The notes: generated by a model not told the origin, from the sequence alone. A DNA stretch of 64,000 bases from UBA1723 sp045629285 (GCA_045629285.1 JAZQQY010000026.1:27300-91299), one strand, 5' to 3'; shown: positions 19,053-27,722, counted from the first letter of the stretch. Translations and numbers: made by a program.

Positions 19053-19088
19053 AAACAAAAAAGAACCCCAAACATAGTTGAGGTTCTT
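19053..19088 (-). terminator. Terminator downstream of tRNA-Gly
   Basis: In minus-strand sense AAGAACCTC and GGGGTTCTT pair around a short loop and are followed by TTTTTTG. It lies four bases past the tRNA 3' end and before the WbpD-like start. Confidence 0.85.
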
Positions 19089-19092
19089 GTTG

Positions 19093-19165
19093 AGCGGAAG
19101 ACGGGGCTCAAACCCGCAACTTTCAGCTTGGAAGGCTGACGCTCTATCAATTGAGTTACTTCCGC
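19093..19165 (-). tRNA. tRNA-Gly (anticodon TCC)
   Basis: A 73-base cloverleaf on the minus strand: acceptor GCGGAAG paired with CTTCCGC and discriminator T; D-arm with AATTGATAGAGC; anticodon stem TCAGC/GCTGA around loop CTTCCAA (anticodon TCC, glycine); T-arm GCGGG-TTTGAGC-CCCGT. CCA is not encoded. Confidence 0.96.
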
Positions 19166-19301
19166 ATTCGCTATTCTTCCGAATTGCACTGCAAAGATAT
19201 ATGCTTTTTCTGATTCTGCAATGGCTTTAGGGTATTTTTTTGGTTCTAAAATTCACTTTTTTGTTTATCGGTGTGATTTTCAAGAGATTGAAAAATGAAT
19301 A

Positions 19302-20600
19302 TTATTGCTTTATTTTTAATTCTGCCAACTCTTTATTTGAAAGTTTGCGGATTTGCGAGCTCTCGATCTTGATTGCTTTGGCATTTTTCATTATGCCCGA
19401 AAATACGAATGCCAGATATAGTCCGTCGCTCTTATGAAGAACATGGCCTAACATCTGGTGGAAAGCATTGCCCGGGTTGTAATATTTGACCAACTCATTA
19501 TCTAAGTAATCCTCAGCGTCGAGAGGAACATTGGAAAGGTTTGAGTCGACTGCAAACTTAAAGCTTTCCATCTCTTTGTCGGAAATTTTTAGCGCTTGTT
19601 GTGCTTCCTTGTCCATTTTTCCGGCATGTCCTTTTTTTCTTCTCATGGATTGTCGGACCAGGTATCTTGAAATGGCGGCACCATCCCAATATTTGTCGGT
19701 CTCGATTTTAAGTAGATCTGTTATGGACGTGCGTATAAATAAGTATCCAGGACAGTATAAGGCTTTGCGCTGCACTGTGCTTTTGCTTCCTTTTTTTACT
19801 TCAGCCAAATAGAACGGAAGGTAAGTCTCTATGTAAACGCTTGATTCATCGTTTGATTTCCAACGATTTATCCTGTCTTCAAGGGTTTGCTCCGAACCGC
19901 GAGTCGCTCTCAATGCCATCCAGTGGACAGCTTTGTTTTCTTTGTCGTTGGCATTGGCCTTTTTAATCTCTTCTATTTCCTTGGCTAGATCTCCTACGAT
20001 TTCAGCGTCGCCTTTGCTTACGATCATAAGAAGGTTGATGCCTAGCACTGAAAAATAGAATTTGTCCGTGTCGACTTTGCCGCGTTTTTTGCTGAGGTCT
20101 CCTTCTAAAAGTACGCCGCCGGGTACGGGTAGGAGAGCTTTTGACGTTCCTTCCGGAATGTCATTGACTCTCACAAGATTTTGTGGCATTTGGTTTATGA
20201 TCCATCTTAGTGTGTTGATCTCGCTGTCGTCAGTCACACGGATGGTGCCGCTGTTGCTTTTTCGGGAAGCGTCGGAAGTTATGTTCTTGTCGTTTAGCTC
20301 TTTAAGGATTTCAAGAAGCTCGTTTTCCGTACACCTTACCCAACATGACAATCTGATGTTTGTCATGATTGTTTCGTAATATCCGGCAACGTTGCTGGAA
20401 TTTGAAGGAAAGAGATATTGACGCTTGTAGCAATCGGCGTAGACAGTCTCTTCGTCGTCGCTTGTTATCTCGTTTTTGTTTAAGTCCTCTATTATTCTTG
20501 TGACTATGTTTCTAAAGGCGGTAAGCTCTTTTCTTTTTGTCAGGTTTATTCTGTACCACTTTATGATATTGTTGTTTTCCGCCTCTGAAAGTTGTGCCAT
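19302..20600 (-). CDS. NusG/UpxY-like antiterminator with apparent tandem NGN domains
   Basis: A 432-residue protein. Around residues 225-300 it has the layout of a NusG N-terminal (NGN) domain as in UpxY capsule antiterminators: HWMALRATRG, then YIETYLPFYL, then ALYCPGYLFIRTSITDLL. Residues 14-110 show the same order (KWYRINLTKRKE, VYADCYKRQYLFP, RLSCWVRCTENELLEIL), suggesting a second diverged copy. The middle (PVPGGVLLEGDL) could be KOW-like, but this is weak. UpxY proteins bind RNA polymerase and suppress termination in long polysaccharide operon leaders. It is divergent from the polysaccharide operon whose leader holds a hairpin. Much longer than the usual 170-odd residues; role inferred. 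Confidence 0.65.
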   Translation of the reverse strand: MAQLSEAENNNIIKWYRINLTKRKELTAFRNIVTRIIEDLNKNEITSDDEETVYADCYKRQYLFPSNSSNVAGYYETIMTNIRLSCWVRCTENELLEILKELNDKNITSDASRKSNSGTIRVTDDSEINTLRWIINQMPQNLVRVNDIPEGTSKALLPVPGGVLLEGDLSKKRGKVDTDKFYFSVLGINLLMIVSKGDAEIVGDLAKEIEEIKKANANDKENKAVHWMALRATRGSEQTLEDRINRWKSNDESSVYIETYLPFYLAEVKKGSKSTVQRKALYCPGYLFIRTSITDLLKIETDKYWDGAAISRYLVRQSMRRKKGHAGKMDKEAQQALKISDKEMESFKFAVDSNLSNVPLDAEDYLDNELVKYYNPGNAFHQMLGHVLHKSDGLYLAFVFSGIMKNAKAIKIESSQIRKLSNKELAELKIKQ

Positions 20601-20652
20601 TTCTTTTTGCCAAATTAATTACAATGCGAAAATAGACATTTTTTTGCATTTA

Positions 20653-20684
20653 TTTGTGACAAACGGTCATTTTTAGTACATTTG
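20653..20684 (+). promoter_or_regulatory. Distal promoter of the polysaccharide operon
   Basis: TTTG (20653-20656), 20 bases, then TACATTTG (20677-20684): a full Bacteroidetes-type -33/-7 promoter directed towards the 20840 gene, leaving a leader of about 150 bases that contains the 20731 hairpin. Confidence 0.7.
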
Positions 20685-20730
20685 CGTAATTTTTGCTTGG
20701 AGTAGCATACTATTTCCGAGCATTTTAAGG

Positions 20731-20751
20731 AGGAGGACTGTAGTCCTTTTT
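20731..20751 (+). terminator. Leader hairpin with U-run (possible attenuator)
   Basis: AGGAC-TGTA-GTCCT followed by a T-run (20747-20751), with extra G-U and A-U pairs possible below. It lies between the two promoters, where only the distal transcript would meet it. A short stem, so weak as a terminator by itself, which would suit antitermination control. Confidence 0.5.
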
Positions 20752-20757
20752 AATGAT

Positions 20758-20788
20758 TTTGCACTATTTTGAAAACTCTTTATTTTTG
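20758..20788 (+). promoter_or_regulatory. Proximal promoter of the polysaccharide operon
   Basis: TTTG (20758-20761), 19 bases, TATTTTTG (20781-20788). A second full match to the Bacteroidetes consensus, downstream of the hairpin; it would give a leader of only about 45 bases before the TTG start at 20840. Confidence 0.7.
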
Positions 20789-20839
20789 TATGATATTGGG
20801 TTTTAGATTATTGCGCTTGGAATAATCAGTTCCTTCAAA

Positions 20840-22120
20840 TTGGAATTCACAGAAAAATATAGGATTTGCGTCATCGGGCTCGGCTATGTCGGCCTGCCTT
20901 TGGCACGCCTGTTCTCGACTAAGTTTCCGACAATTGGTTACGATGTCGACAGAAAGCGTGTGTCTGCGATCATGGCTTGTAATGACGTGACTCGTGAAGT
21001 TGACGAGAAACTTCTTGAAGACGCGATTAAGAATCACGGCTTCAGATGTACGTCGGAAGAATCTGATATCGCCGACTGCAACTTCTATATTGTGGCGGTT
21101 CCGACTCCGATAGACGAGTATAATCGTCCGGATCTAACGCCGTTGCAGGAAGCGAGCAAAGTGGTGGGGCGTGTTATCGGAAAGAATGACATTGTGGTTT
21201 ACGAATCTACGGTTTATCCAGGAATGACGGAAGAAGAATGCATTCCAATAGTGGAAGAGGTAAGCGGATTGAAGTATAATGTCGACTTTTTCGCAGGCTA
21301 TTCACCTGAGAGGGTAAATCCGGGCGACAAAAAGCATACGGTGGAAACCATCATCAAGGTTACTTCCGGTTCCAATAAAGAGATAGCGGATATCGTAGAT
21401 GCGGTATACAACACCGTTTTGGTGAATGGAACACACAAAGCGCCGAGCATTAAGGTGGCTGAGGCGTCGAAAATCATTGAAAACACACAGCGAGACGTAA
21501 ATATCGCGTTCTTCAATGAGTTGGCGAAGATCTGCAATGCAATGGATATCGACACACACGATGTCATAGATGCCGCATCGACAAAATGGAACTTCATCAA
21601 ATTGAATCCAGGATTAGTCGGCGGACATTGCATCAGCGTCGACCCATACTACTTGATCCAGAAAGCTCAGGTGTACGGTGTTTTGCCACGTGTCATGTAC
21701 GATGCCCGAAAACTCAACGATGGTATGGGCGACTATGTTGCGACACAGGTTGTGAAATGTATGAATAAGAAAGGGGTACTTGTAAAAGATGCGAGCATCC
21801 TCATCTTAGGATTCACATTCAAGGAGAATTGTCCAGACATTCGAAACACAAAAGTGGCGGATATCTGTCACACATTAAGTGAATATACGTCGAACATCAC
21901 AATCTGCGATCCATACGCGGATGCAGACAAGGTGTCGTCAAAATACGGAATCTCGATCAAGAAAGAGATTCCAACAGATAAATATGATGCGATAGTGCTA
22001 GCAGTATCACATGAAGAATTCAGGGACGTCGACATATCGAATCTAAAAAAAGTTCCAAACAGCGTAGTATACGATGTGAAAGGATTTTGGAATAGAGAGA
22101 AAGTGGATGGAAGGTTGTGA
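20840..22120 (+). CDS. UDP-N-acetylhexosamine 6-dehydrogenase (TviB/WbpO-like)
   Basis: Oxidises C6 of a UDP-HexNAc to the uronic acid with two NAD+. The N-terminal Rossmann motif CVIGLGYVGLPLARLF, YSPERVNPGDKKH near residue 155, and the catalytic Cys in GGHCISVDPYYL near residue 260 are all present, and 426 residues is normal. The YSPERVNPGDKKH form is typical of TviB/WbpO enzymes. No in-frame ATG or GTG exists between an upstream stop at 20804 and the conserved N-terminus, so the TTG at 20840 is the likely start. It is the first gene of the plus-strand locus. Its product could feed the WbpB/WbpD-like pair or be used directly. Relics of a homologous 3' end lie at 23148. Confidence 0.93.
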   Translation: MEFTEKYRICVIGLGYVGLPLARLFSTKFPTIGYDVDRKRVSAIMACNDVTREVDEKLLEDAIKNHGFRCTSEESDIADCNFYIVAVPTPIDEYNRPDLTPLQEASKVVGRVIGKNDIVVYESTVYPGMTEEECIPIVEEVSGLKYNVDFFAGYSPERVNPGDKKHTVETIIKVTSGSNKEIADIVDAVYNTVLVNGTHKAPSIKVAEASKIIENTQRDVNIAFFNELAKICNAMDIDTHDVIDAASTKWNFIKLNPGLVGGHCISVDPYYLIQKAQVYGVLPRVMYDARKLNDGMGDYVATQVVKCMNKKGVLVKDASILILGFTFKENCPDIRNTKVADICHTLSEYTSNITICDPYADADKVSSKYGISIKKEIPTDKYDAIVLAVSHEEFRDVDISNLKKVPNSVVYDVKGFWNREKVDGRL

Positions 22121-22177
22121 TGCAATGAGAAATGTATTAAAGGAATTTAGATGTTATTTTGATTAAATAATCTTCTT

Positions 22178-22408
22178 ATGGTAATAGGTTACACATCAGG
22201 TGTATATGATCTTTTTCACATAGGACACCTAACATTATAAAAAAACGCGAAAGCTTTATGTGACAAATTGATTGTTGGTGTAACTGTAGACGAATTAGTT
22301 GAATATAAAGGGAAAAAATCAATGATCCCATTTTCAGATCGGATTGAAATTGTGCGTAACATAAAACAAGTAGATGCAGCCGTGCCACAATATGACATGG
22401 ACATCTAA
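22178..22408 (+). pseudogene. Broken glycerol-3-phosphate cytidylyltransferase-like gene (TagD-like)
   Basis: Translation from the ATG at 22178 gives MVIGYTSGVYDLFHIGHLTL, an in-frame TAA, then KNAKALCDKLIVGVTVDEL and PFSDRIEIVRNIKQVD up to PQYDMDI and a stop. This is the first 60 percent of the TagD/cytidylyltransferase fold, including the nucleotide-binding HIGH motif. The internal stop is explained by one change in a Leu codon (TTA to TAA). The C-terminal third is missing because the coding sequence switches at about 22400 to an asparagine-synthase-like frame. TagD makes CDP-glycerol, so the locus once carried a glycerol-phosphate branch. Confidence 0.88.
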
Positions 22409-23088
22409 TTGAAATCACTTTTGAGGATTACCAAAAATACACATCAATTGTAATGAACAAAAAATGTGCACCAGTCCATAGCATTGAGCCTCAAATCTTT
22501 AAGGCAGCGATCAACGCCAAAAAAGACGGTGTACAGATGATTTTGGTTGGAGAAAGTGCAGATTTGATTTTCGGAGGAATGGACAAACTTATCACACCAG
22601 AATGGACTTTCGACGGTTTCAAGAAACGTTATACATTCCTAGAACCAAGTCTTGTTCTAACAAATCCTATTGATCAATCTGAATTGTACGAGAAATATCG
22701 TATAGATGCAGAGCATATCGACTTTATGCGATTCATGGATGAGGTATTTTCTATCGAAAGCAGTAGCTCATATCTAAATGCATTTGGTTGTGCAGAATTG
22801 CCATACTATGATCCATATGCACGTTTGGTAATGGCAGAGCCACTTGATATGAATAGAGTTCGCAATGGAGAGCCTAAATATCTAGTAAGAGGGCTTTATG
22901 CTATTAAATATCCAGAATTGGAGATTCCTTTCAAGATTCCAATGCCACGTCCAGTTGACGAAGTATTTAAAAGTTGGGAAGGTCCAAAACGACCTGAGTT
23001 CCGAAAAGATATACCAATGAATGAGTTGACAGGGAACCAGAAATGGCAGCTTTGGTGTGCAGAACAATTCTTGGATATGTTTGATTGA
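22396..23088 (+). pseudogene. 3' fragment of an asparagine synthase-like amidotransferase gene
   Basis: The open frame runs from about 22396 (HGHLIEITFEDYQKY) with an ATG at 22453. It matches only the C-terminal half of the AsnB-type synthetase domain: SIEPQIFKAAINAK, LVGESADLIFGGMDKL, then a helical tail. The glutaminase domain and the PP-loop SGGxDS needed to bind ATP are absent. The 5' boundary coincides with the truncation of the TagD relic, so a deletion probably fused two genes. A 211-residue protein could still be made from 22453 but should be inactive as a synthetase. Intact relatives amidate uronic acids in O-antigen loci. Confidence 0.75.
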
Positions 23089-23147
23089 TTCATATACCAG
23101 ACCCAGAGAATTCAAAATATAGAATTTCACATATAGACAACTCCTTC

Positions 23148-23286
23148 CTCTGAATCAGACGCGTTTGTTCTTGTTGTCTCGCATGACAAGTTTAAGAATA
23201 TCAACGTCTTTGATCTTAAAAAATAAACAGCGTGGTTTACGATGTGAAGGGATTATTGGATGAAATGAAGACGATGGAAGGCTGTG
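23148..23286 (+). pseudogene. Relic of the 3' end of a second UDP-sugar dehydrogenase gene
   Basis: SDAFVLVVSHDKFKNINVFD and, after a frame change, NSVVYDVKG are readable. They align with the C-terminus of the intact dehydrogenase at 22000-22120 (DAIVLAVSHEEF, NSVVYDVKGFW). DNA identity is high near AACAGCGTGGTTTACGATG and in the GATGGAAGG(C/T)TGTGA end. The rest of the 332-base gap (23089-23420) shows no gene. Confidence 0.8.
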
Positions 23287-23420
23287 AGACACCAAATTCC
23301 ACTGATCTGATTTGCAAAATCAAATTGTCTATAGAAACAAGCGTAATCTAAATTCACTTTGTATAAAAGGTGTGGTTACGATTTTAAATAAAAGAAAATA
23401 AAAACAAAAAATATTCAATT

Positions 23421-24443
23421 ATGCTAAACGGCAAAGTAGTTTTGATTACCGGCGGCTCAGGTAGCTTCGGTAAGAAGTTTGTAGAGGTTATTTTACGTGA
23501 TTACCCTAACGTAAAGAAGATAATCGTCTTCTCACGTGGCGAGTTGAAGCAGTATAACATGAAGCAGATCTGGCCAGAGTCACAGTTTCCTCAGATTCGT
23601 TATATTATTGGTGATGTTCGTGATGCGGAAAGACTTATGACTATTTGTGCTGGAGTCGACGTAATTATTCATGCAGCTGCTATCAAGCAAGTAGATACTG
23701 CAGAATATAACCCAAGAGAATGTATAAAGACTAATGTTGATGGTGCAGTGAATGTAATCAATGCTGCCATTGCAAACAATGTACATGACATAGTGGCTCT
23801 TTCCACAGACAAAGCCTGCGCTCCTATTAACCTTTATGGTGCTACTAAGCTAACTTCAGACAAACTTTTTACTGCCGCCAATAACATCAAAGGTGCACGT
23901 GATGTTCGTTTCTCTGTTGTACGTTATGGCAATGTAATGGGTTCAAGAGGTTCTGTTATACCATACTTCATAAAGAAACGTGATGAAGGGGCAGAATTTC
24001 TACCAATAACAGATATGCGTATGACTCGTTTCAATATTTCTTTGGAAGATGGCGTTCAATTGGTAATGTTTGCACTAAAACATCATCTTGGTGGAGAAAT
24101 TTTCATTCCAAAAATTCCTTCATACAAAATCACTGACGTGGCAACAGCAATTGCACCAAACATGAAACAAGTCGAAGTTGGTATTCGTCCAGGCGAAAAG
24201 CTTCATGAGGAAATGATAACAGTGACTGATGCTCTTGACACTATAGATCTTGGCAAATATTATGCAATTCTTCCATCGGTTTCATATTGCTGGCAAAAGG
24301 AAGATTTCATCAAGCATCATAATGCCAAACCAGTACCATTCGGATTCCATTATTCTTCTGACATTAATGAAATTTGGGAAACGCCAGAAACAATGAGAGA
24401 GAAGATCAAAAATTGCGTTGATCCAAATTTTGTGGTTAAATAA
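23421..24443 (+). CDS. pseB: UDP-GlcNAc 4,6-dehydratase (inverting)
   Basis: First enzyme of pseudaminic acid synthesis: removes water from UDP-GlcNAc and inverts C5. An extended SDR with the nucleotide motif TGGSGSFGKKF at the N-terminus, STDKA near residue 130 and the catalytic YGATK pair (Tyr/Lys) near residue 140. MRMTRFNISLEDGVQLV and a C-terminal RPGEKLHEEMI are typical of PseB. Length 340 is standard. It opens a tight run of five genes that together encode the whole CMP-pseudaminic acid pathway. Confidence 0.95.
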   Translation: MLNGKVVLITGGSGSFGKKFVEVILRDYPNVKKIIVFSRGELKQYNMKQIWPESQFPQIRYIIGDVRDAERLMTICAGVDVIIHAAAIKQVDTAEYNPRECIKTNVDGAVNVINAAIANNVHDIVALSTDKACAPINLYGATKLTSDKLFTAANNIKGARDVRFSVVRYGNVMGSRGSVIPYFIKKRDEGAEFLPITDMRMTRFNISLEDGVQLVMFALKHHLGGEIFIPKIPSYKITDVATAIAPNMKQVEVGIRPGEKLHEEMITVTDALDTIDLGKYYAILPSVSYCWQKEDFIKHHNAKPVPFGFHYSSDINEIWETPETMREKIKNCVDPNFVVK

Positions 24444-24455
24444 AAGAGCTATAAT

Positions 24456-25619
24456 ATGTTGAAACTTCCCATATCATACGGACGTCAATTCATTTCAGAC
24501 GACGATATTCAATCTGTAGTCGAAGCTCTTAAGTCAGACTATTTGACATGCGGGCCTAGAATTCCCGAATTTGAGAAGTCTTTTTGCGAATATGTAAATG
24601 CGAAGCATGCCGTTGCAGTATGTAATGCGACAGCGGCTCTTCACATTGCAGCAATGGCACTTGGAGTAAAGCCAGGCGATAATGTCATTTGTACTCCAAT
24701 GACGTTTGCGGCATCTGCTAATTGTATTCGTTTCTGTGGTGGCAATGTAAAATTTGTGGATATTGATCCACAAACATATCTTCTTGATATAAACAAACTT
24801 AAAGAAACTCTATCTTCTTCTCCAAAGGGCACTTATAAAGGAATGGTTCTTGTAGATTTTGCAGGACAGCCTCACAATATGGAAGAATATCGAAAAATTG
24901 CAAATGAGTATGGCATGTGGATTCTAGAAGATGCATGTCATGCTCCTGGTGCATATTTTATTGATTCAACTGGAGAAAAAGTCTATGCAGGATGTGGAAA
25001 ATATTCTGACATAACCGTATTCTCATTCCATCCAGTCAAACATATCACAACAGGAGAGGGCGGAATTGCGTGTACTCAGAACGATTATCTTTATGAGAAA
25101 ATGGCTCTTTATCGTACTCATGGAATCACTCATGATGCTGATAAACTAGAACGCAAGGATGGGCTATGGTATTATGAAATGCAAGAATTAGGCTACAACT
25201 ACCGAATAACTGATATACAAGCCGCACTTGGTATCAGCCAACTAAAAGTAGCTCGTAGAAATGTAGAAATTCGTAGAGAACTTGTCAAAAAATACAATGA
25301 TGCATTTAAGGGTATAAAAGAAATAAAGACTCCATTTGAAGCCGACGGAGTTTATCATGCATATCATTTGTATATAATTCAGATAAATGATCGTTTAGGT
25401 CTTTATAATTACTTACGCGAGAATAAGATTTTTGCACAAGTACTTTACTATCCATTAAATCTTATGCCTTACTATAAACAGTTTGGAAATAAAGAAGGAG
25501 ATCTTCCTGTTGTAGAAGATTATTATAAACATTGTCTTGCCCTTCCTATGTTCCCTACTCTTTCGGCAGAGCAACAAGATTATGTAATCAGCAAAGTAAA
25601 GGAGTTTATTTGCAAGTAA
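24456..25619 (+). CDS. pseC: UDP-4-keto-6-deoxy-HexNAc aminotransferase
   Basis: PLP-dependent DegT/DnrJ/EryC1-family transaminase putting an amino group on C4 of the PseB product. SYGRQFISDDDIQSVVEAL opens the protein, LEDACHAPGA carries the Asp that contacts the PLP ring nitrogen (about residue 155), and the Schiff-base Lys is in FSFHPVKHITTGEGG (about 195). Length 387 is typical. It lies 12 bases after pseB and ends one base before the pseF ATG. Confidence 0.95.
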   Translation: MLKLPISYGRQFISDDDIQSVVEALKSDYLTCGPRIPEFEKSFCEYVNAKHAVAVCNATAALHIAAMALGVKPGDNVICTPMTFAASANCIRFCGGNVKFVDIDPQTYLLDINKLKETLSSSPKGTYKGMVLVDFAGQPHNMEEYRKIANEYGMWILEDACHAPGAYFIDSTGEKVYAGCGKYSDITVFSFHPVKHITTGEGGIACTQNDYLYEKMALYRTHGITHDADKLERKDGLWYYEMQELGYNYRITDIQAALGISQLKVARRNVEIRRELVKKYNDAFKGIKEIKTPFEADGVYHAYHLYIIQINDRLGLYNYLRENKIFAQVLYYPLNLMPYYKQFGNKEGDLPVVEDYYKHCLALPMFPTLSAEQQDYVISKVKEFICK

Positions 25620-25620
25620 G

Positions 25621-26307
25621 ATGAAAAACTTATGTATAATTCCCGCTAGGGGAGGATCAAAACGAATCCCTCGCAAAAACATAAAAGATTTCTTAGGCAA
25701 ACCAATTATTGCATATTCTATTGAAGCTGCTCTTAAATCAGGAATGTTTGATGAAGTTATGGTTTCGACTGATGATGATGAAATTGCATCTGTAGCAAAG
25801 AAATATGGAGCAAAAGTTCCTTTTCTTCGTAGTGAAGCCACATCGAATGATTATGCAACAACAGCTGATGTAATCAATGAAGTTCTTGACTGTTATGCAA
25901 AATCAGGAAAAGTATTTGATTCGTTTACATGTCTTTATAGCACAGCCCCTTTTGTTCGTCCAGAACGGCTAAAAGAAGCATATTCAATTATTAAAAACGA
26001 CATTTTTTCGGTATTCACTTGTGTAGAATTCTCTTATCCTATTCAACGTGCACTTCACATAGTTGAAGGTAAAATATCAATGCTTCAACCACAGTATTTG
26101 AAATCAAGATCTCAAGATCTTGAAAAAACATATCATGATGCTGGACAGTTTTATGTGTGTATGGTTGATGATTTCAAAAAGAATCAGAGTCTTTGGGGAG
26201 CAAATACTGCAGGATTGGTGCTTTCGGAACTTGAGGTTCAAGATTTAGATACATTAACTGATTGGCAAATAGCCGAAATGAAGTTTAAGCTTACGAGAAA
26301 CTTATAA
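25621..26307 (+). CDS. pseF: Pseudaminic acid cytidylyltransferase
   Basis: Activates pseudaminic acid as the CMP-sugar using CTP. Begins with the nucleotide-binding signature IIPARGGSKRIPRKNIKDFLGKP's core (IIPARGGSKRIPRKN), followed by VSTDDDEIA and LYSTAPFVRPE, the acylneuraminate cytidylyltransferase pattern. At 228 residues it has only the catalytic domain. It starts one base after pseC; the context separates it from the NeuA homologue for sialic acid. Confidence 0.95.
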   Translation: MKNLCIIPARGGSKRIPRKNIKDFLGKPIIAYSIEAALKSGMFDEVMVSTDDDEIASVAKKYGAKVPFLRSEATSNDYATTADVINEVLDCYAKSGKVFDSFTCLYSTAPFVRPERLKEAYSIIKNDIFSVFTCVEFSYPIQRALHIVEGKISMLQPQYLKSRSQDLEKTYHDAGQFYVCMVDDFKKNQSLWGANTAGLVLSELEVQDLDTLTDWQIAEMKFKLTRNL

Positions 26308-26312
26308 GACTG

Positions 26313-27722
26313 ATGAATAAGCGTAAAGTTTTCTTTCGTGCTGATGCAAGTCAAACAATTGGGCACGGTCATTTTGTACGGTCCCTTGCACTAGCAGATA
26401 TTCTTAAAGAGTATTTTGATTGTATCTTCTTTACTCAGACGCCATCTATTTATCAACAAAAAGAAGTTGAGAAAGTATGCTCAATCGTATGTTTGCCTTC
26501 AGATGATAGCAAATTTGATAAATTTATGGAATATATTACCGGAGAAGAAATAATAGTTCTTGATAATTATTACTACACTTCGGAATATCAAAAAAAGATA
26601 AAAGATAAAGGATGTCTGTTGGTTCACATTGATGACATACATGATCGTCATTTTTATGCTGACTTAATCATTAATCATGGTTATGCCACTCAGGATCAGT
26701 ATGATGTTGAAAAAAATACAAAATTTTGCTTAGGTCCTTCTTATGCTCTTTTGCGCAAACCTTTTTTCGAGAAAACGAATAACACTTCAAGAATAAAAGG
26801 CAAATGGGTGGTGTGTTTTGGAGGTGCCGATCCATACAATCTTACAGAAAAAGCAATAAAAGTTCTTTCTTTGCGGAACGACGTTACGGAAATAAGTGCA
26901 ATTGTAAGTGAAAATCACCCAGCTAAAAGCAATTTGGTATCCAATAGGAATGTGACACTTTTGTCATCGCTTTCAGCTCGTGAAATGGCTTTTCAATTTT
27001 TAAGTGCAGAATATGTTATTTGTTCAGCCAGCACTGTTTGTTATGAAGCACTGGCATGTGGATGCAGTGTATTTGCTGGATTCTATGTAGACAATCAAAT
27101 AGATTTCTATGAAGGACTATGTAAAAACAATTTTATAACTCCATTAGGTAATTTATTAGAGTCAGATTTCAACAACCGTCTTTTACATCCCCAAAAGACG
27201 GTTGCCAATATAAATATCCAAAATGCTAGTCATAATCTTCTTGAGGCATTTAGGGCTCTTGAATTTCGTATTGTGAATTATACTGATATGACTGAGGAAG
27301 AAAGCCGCATGGTATGGCAGATTCGTAATCTTCCAGAAATTCGTAAATGTATGACCCAACAAGATCCATTTCCTTTTGAATCTCATTTATCTTTTGTTGA
27401 ATCCCTTAAATGTAATGAAACTAAACTATATTACGCTATTTTTATTGGCAATGAATTATTAGGTTCATATGACTTTATAAATATCAAAAATGGAGATTCC
27501 GCAGAACATGGATTATACATAAATCCAACTTTTCATGGGAAAGGTTATGGAAGAACAATTGAGTACATTATGGATGAATATATCAAGTCCAAAGGAATTC
27601 GCCATATACTAGCAGAAGTTCTTAAATGCAATAATATTTCATACAATTATCATTTGAAGGTTGGATATGAAGTATATAAAGAAGATGAAAATTATTATTA
27701 TTTAGAACGATATATACAATGA
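26313..27722 (+). CDS. PseG-PseH fusion: UDP-sugar hydrolase plus N-acetyltransferase
   Basis: One 469-residue protein with two enzymes. Residues 1 to about 320 are PseG (FFRADASQTIGHGHFVRSLALA, VCFGGADPYNLT, CSASTVCYEALACG), the glycosyltransferase-B-fold hydrolase that releases UDP. Residues about 325-469 are a GNAT acetyltransferase (MVWQIRNLPEIRKCM, the acetyl-CoA loop NPTFHGKGYGRTI, NYHLKVGYEVYKED), equivalent to PseH, which acetylates N4 before hydrolysis. The fusion puts consecutive pathway steps on one chain, with GNAT as the second domain. Its 3' end overlaps pseI by four bases. Confidence 0.92.
   Translation: MNKRKVFFRADASQTIGHGHFVRSLALADILKEYFDCIFFTQTPSIYQQKEVEKVCSIVCLPSDDSKFDKFMEYITGEEIIVLDNYYYTSEYQKKIKDKGCLLVHIDDIHDRHFYADLIINHGYATQDQYDVEKNTKFCLGPSYALLRKPFFEKTNNTSRIKGKWVVCFGGADPYNLTEKAIKVLSLRNDVTEISAIVSENHPAKSNLVSNRNVTLLSSLSAREMAFQFLSAEYVICSASTVCYEALACGCSVFAGFYVDNQIDFYEGLCKNNFITPLGNLLESDFNNRLLHPQKTVANINIQNASHNLLEAFRALEFRIVNYTDMTEEESRMVWQIRNLPEIRKCMTQQDPFPFESHLSFVESLKCNETKLYYAIFIGNELLGSYDFINIKNGDSAEHGLYINPTFHGKGYGRTIEYIMDEYIKSKGIRHILAEVLKCNNISYNYHLKVGYEVYKEDENYYYLERYIQ

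Noticed and set aside
18443..19189. Extended N-terminus of the WbpD-like acyltransferase
   Set aside because: The extra 54 codons are the tRNA-Gly gene and its terminator read as protein; the family starts at 19027.
22453..23088. Intact asparagine synthetase
   Set aside because: Glutaminase domain and PP-loop are absent and the 5' boundary is a fusion scar, so it is treated as a fragment.
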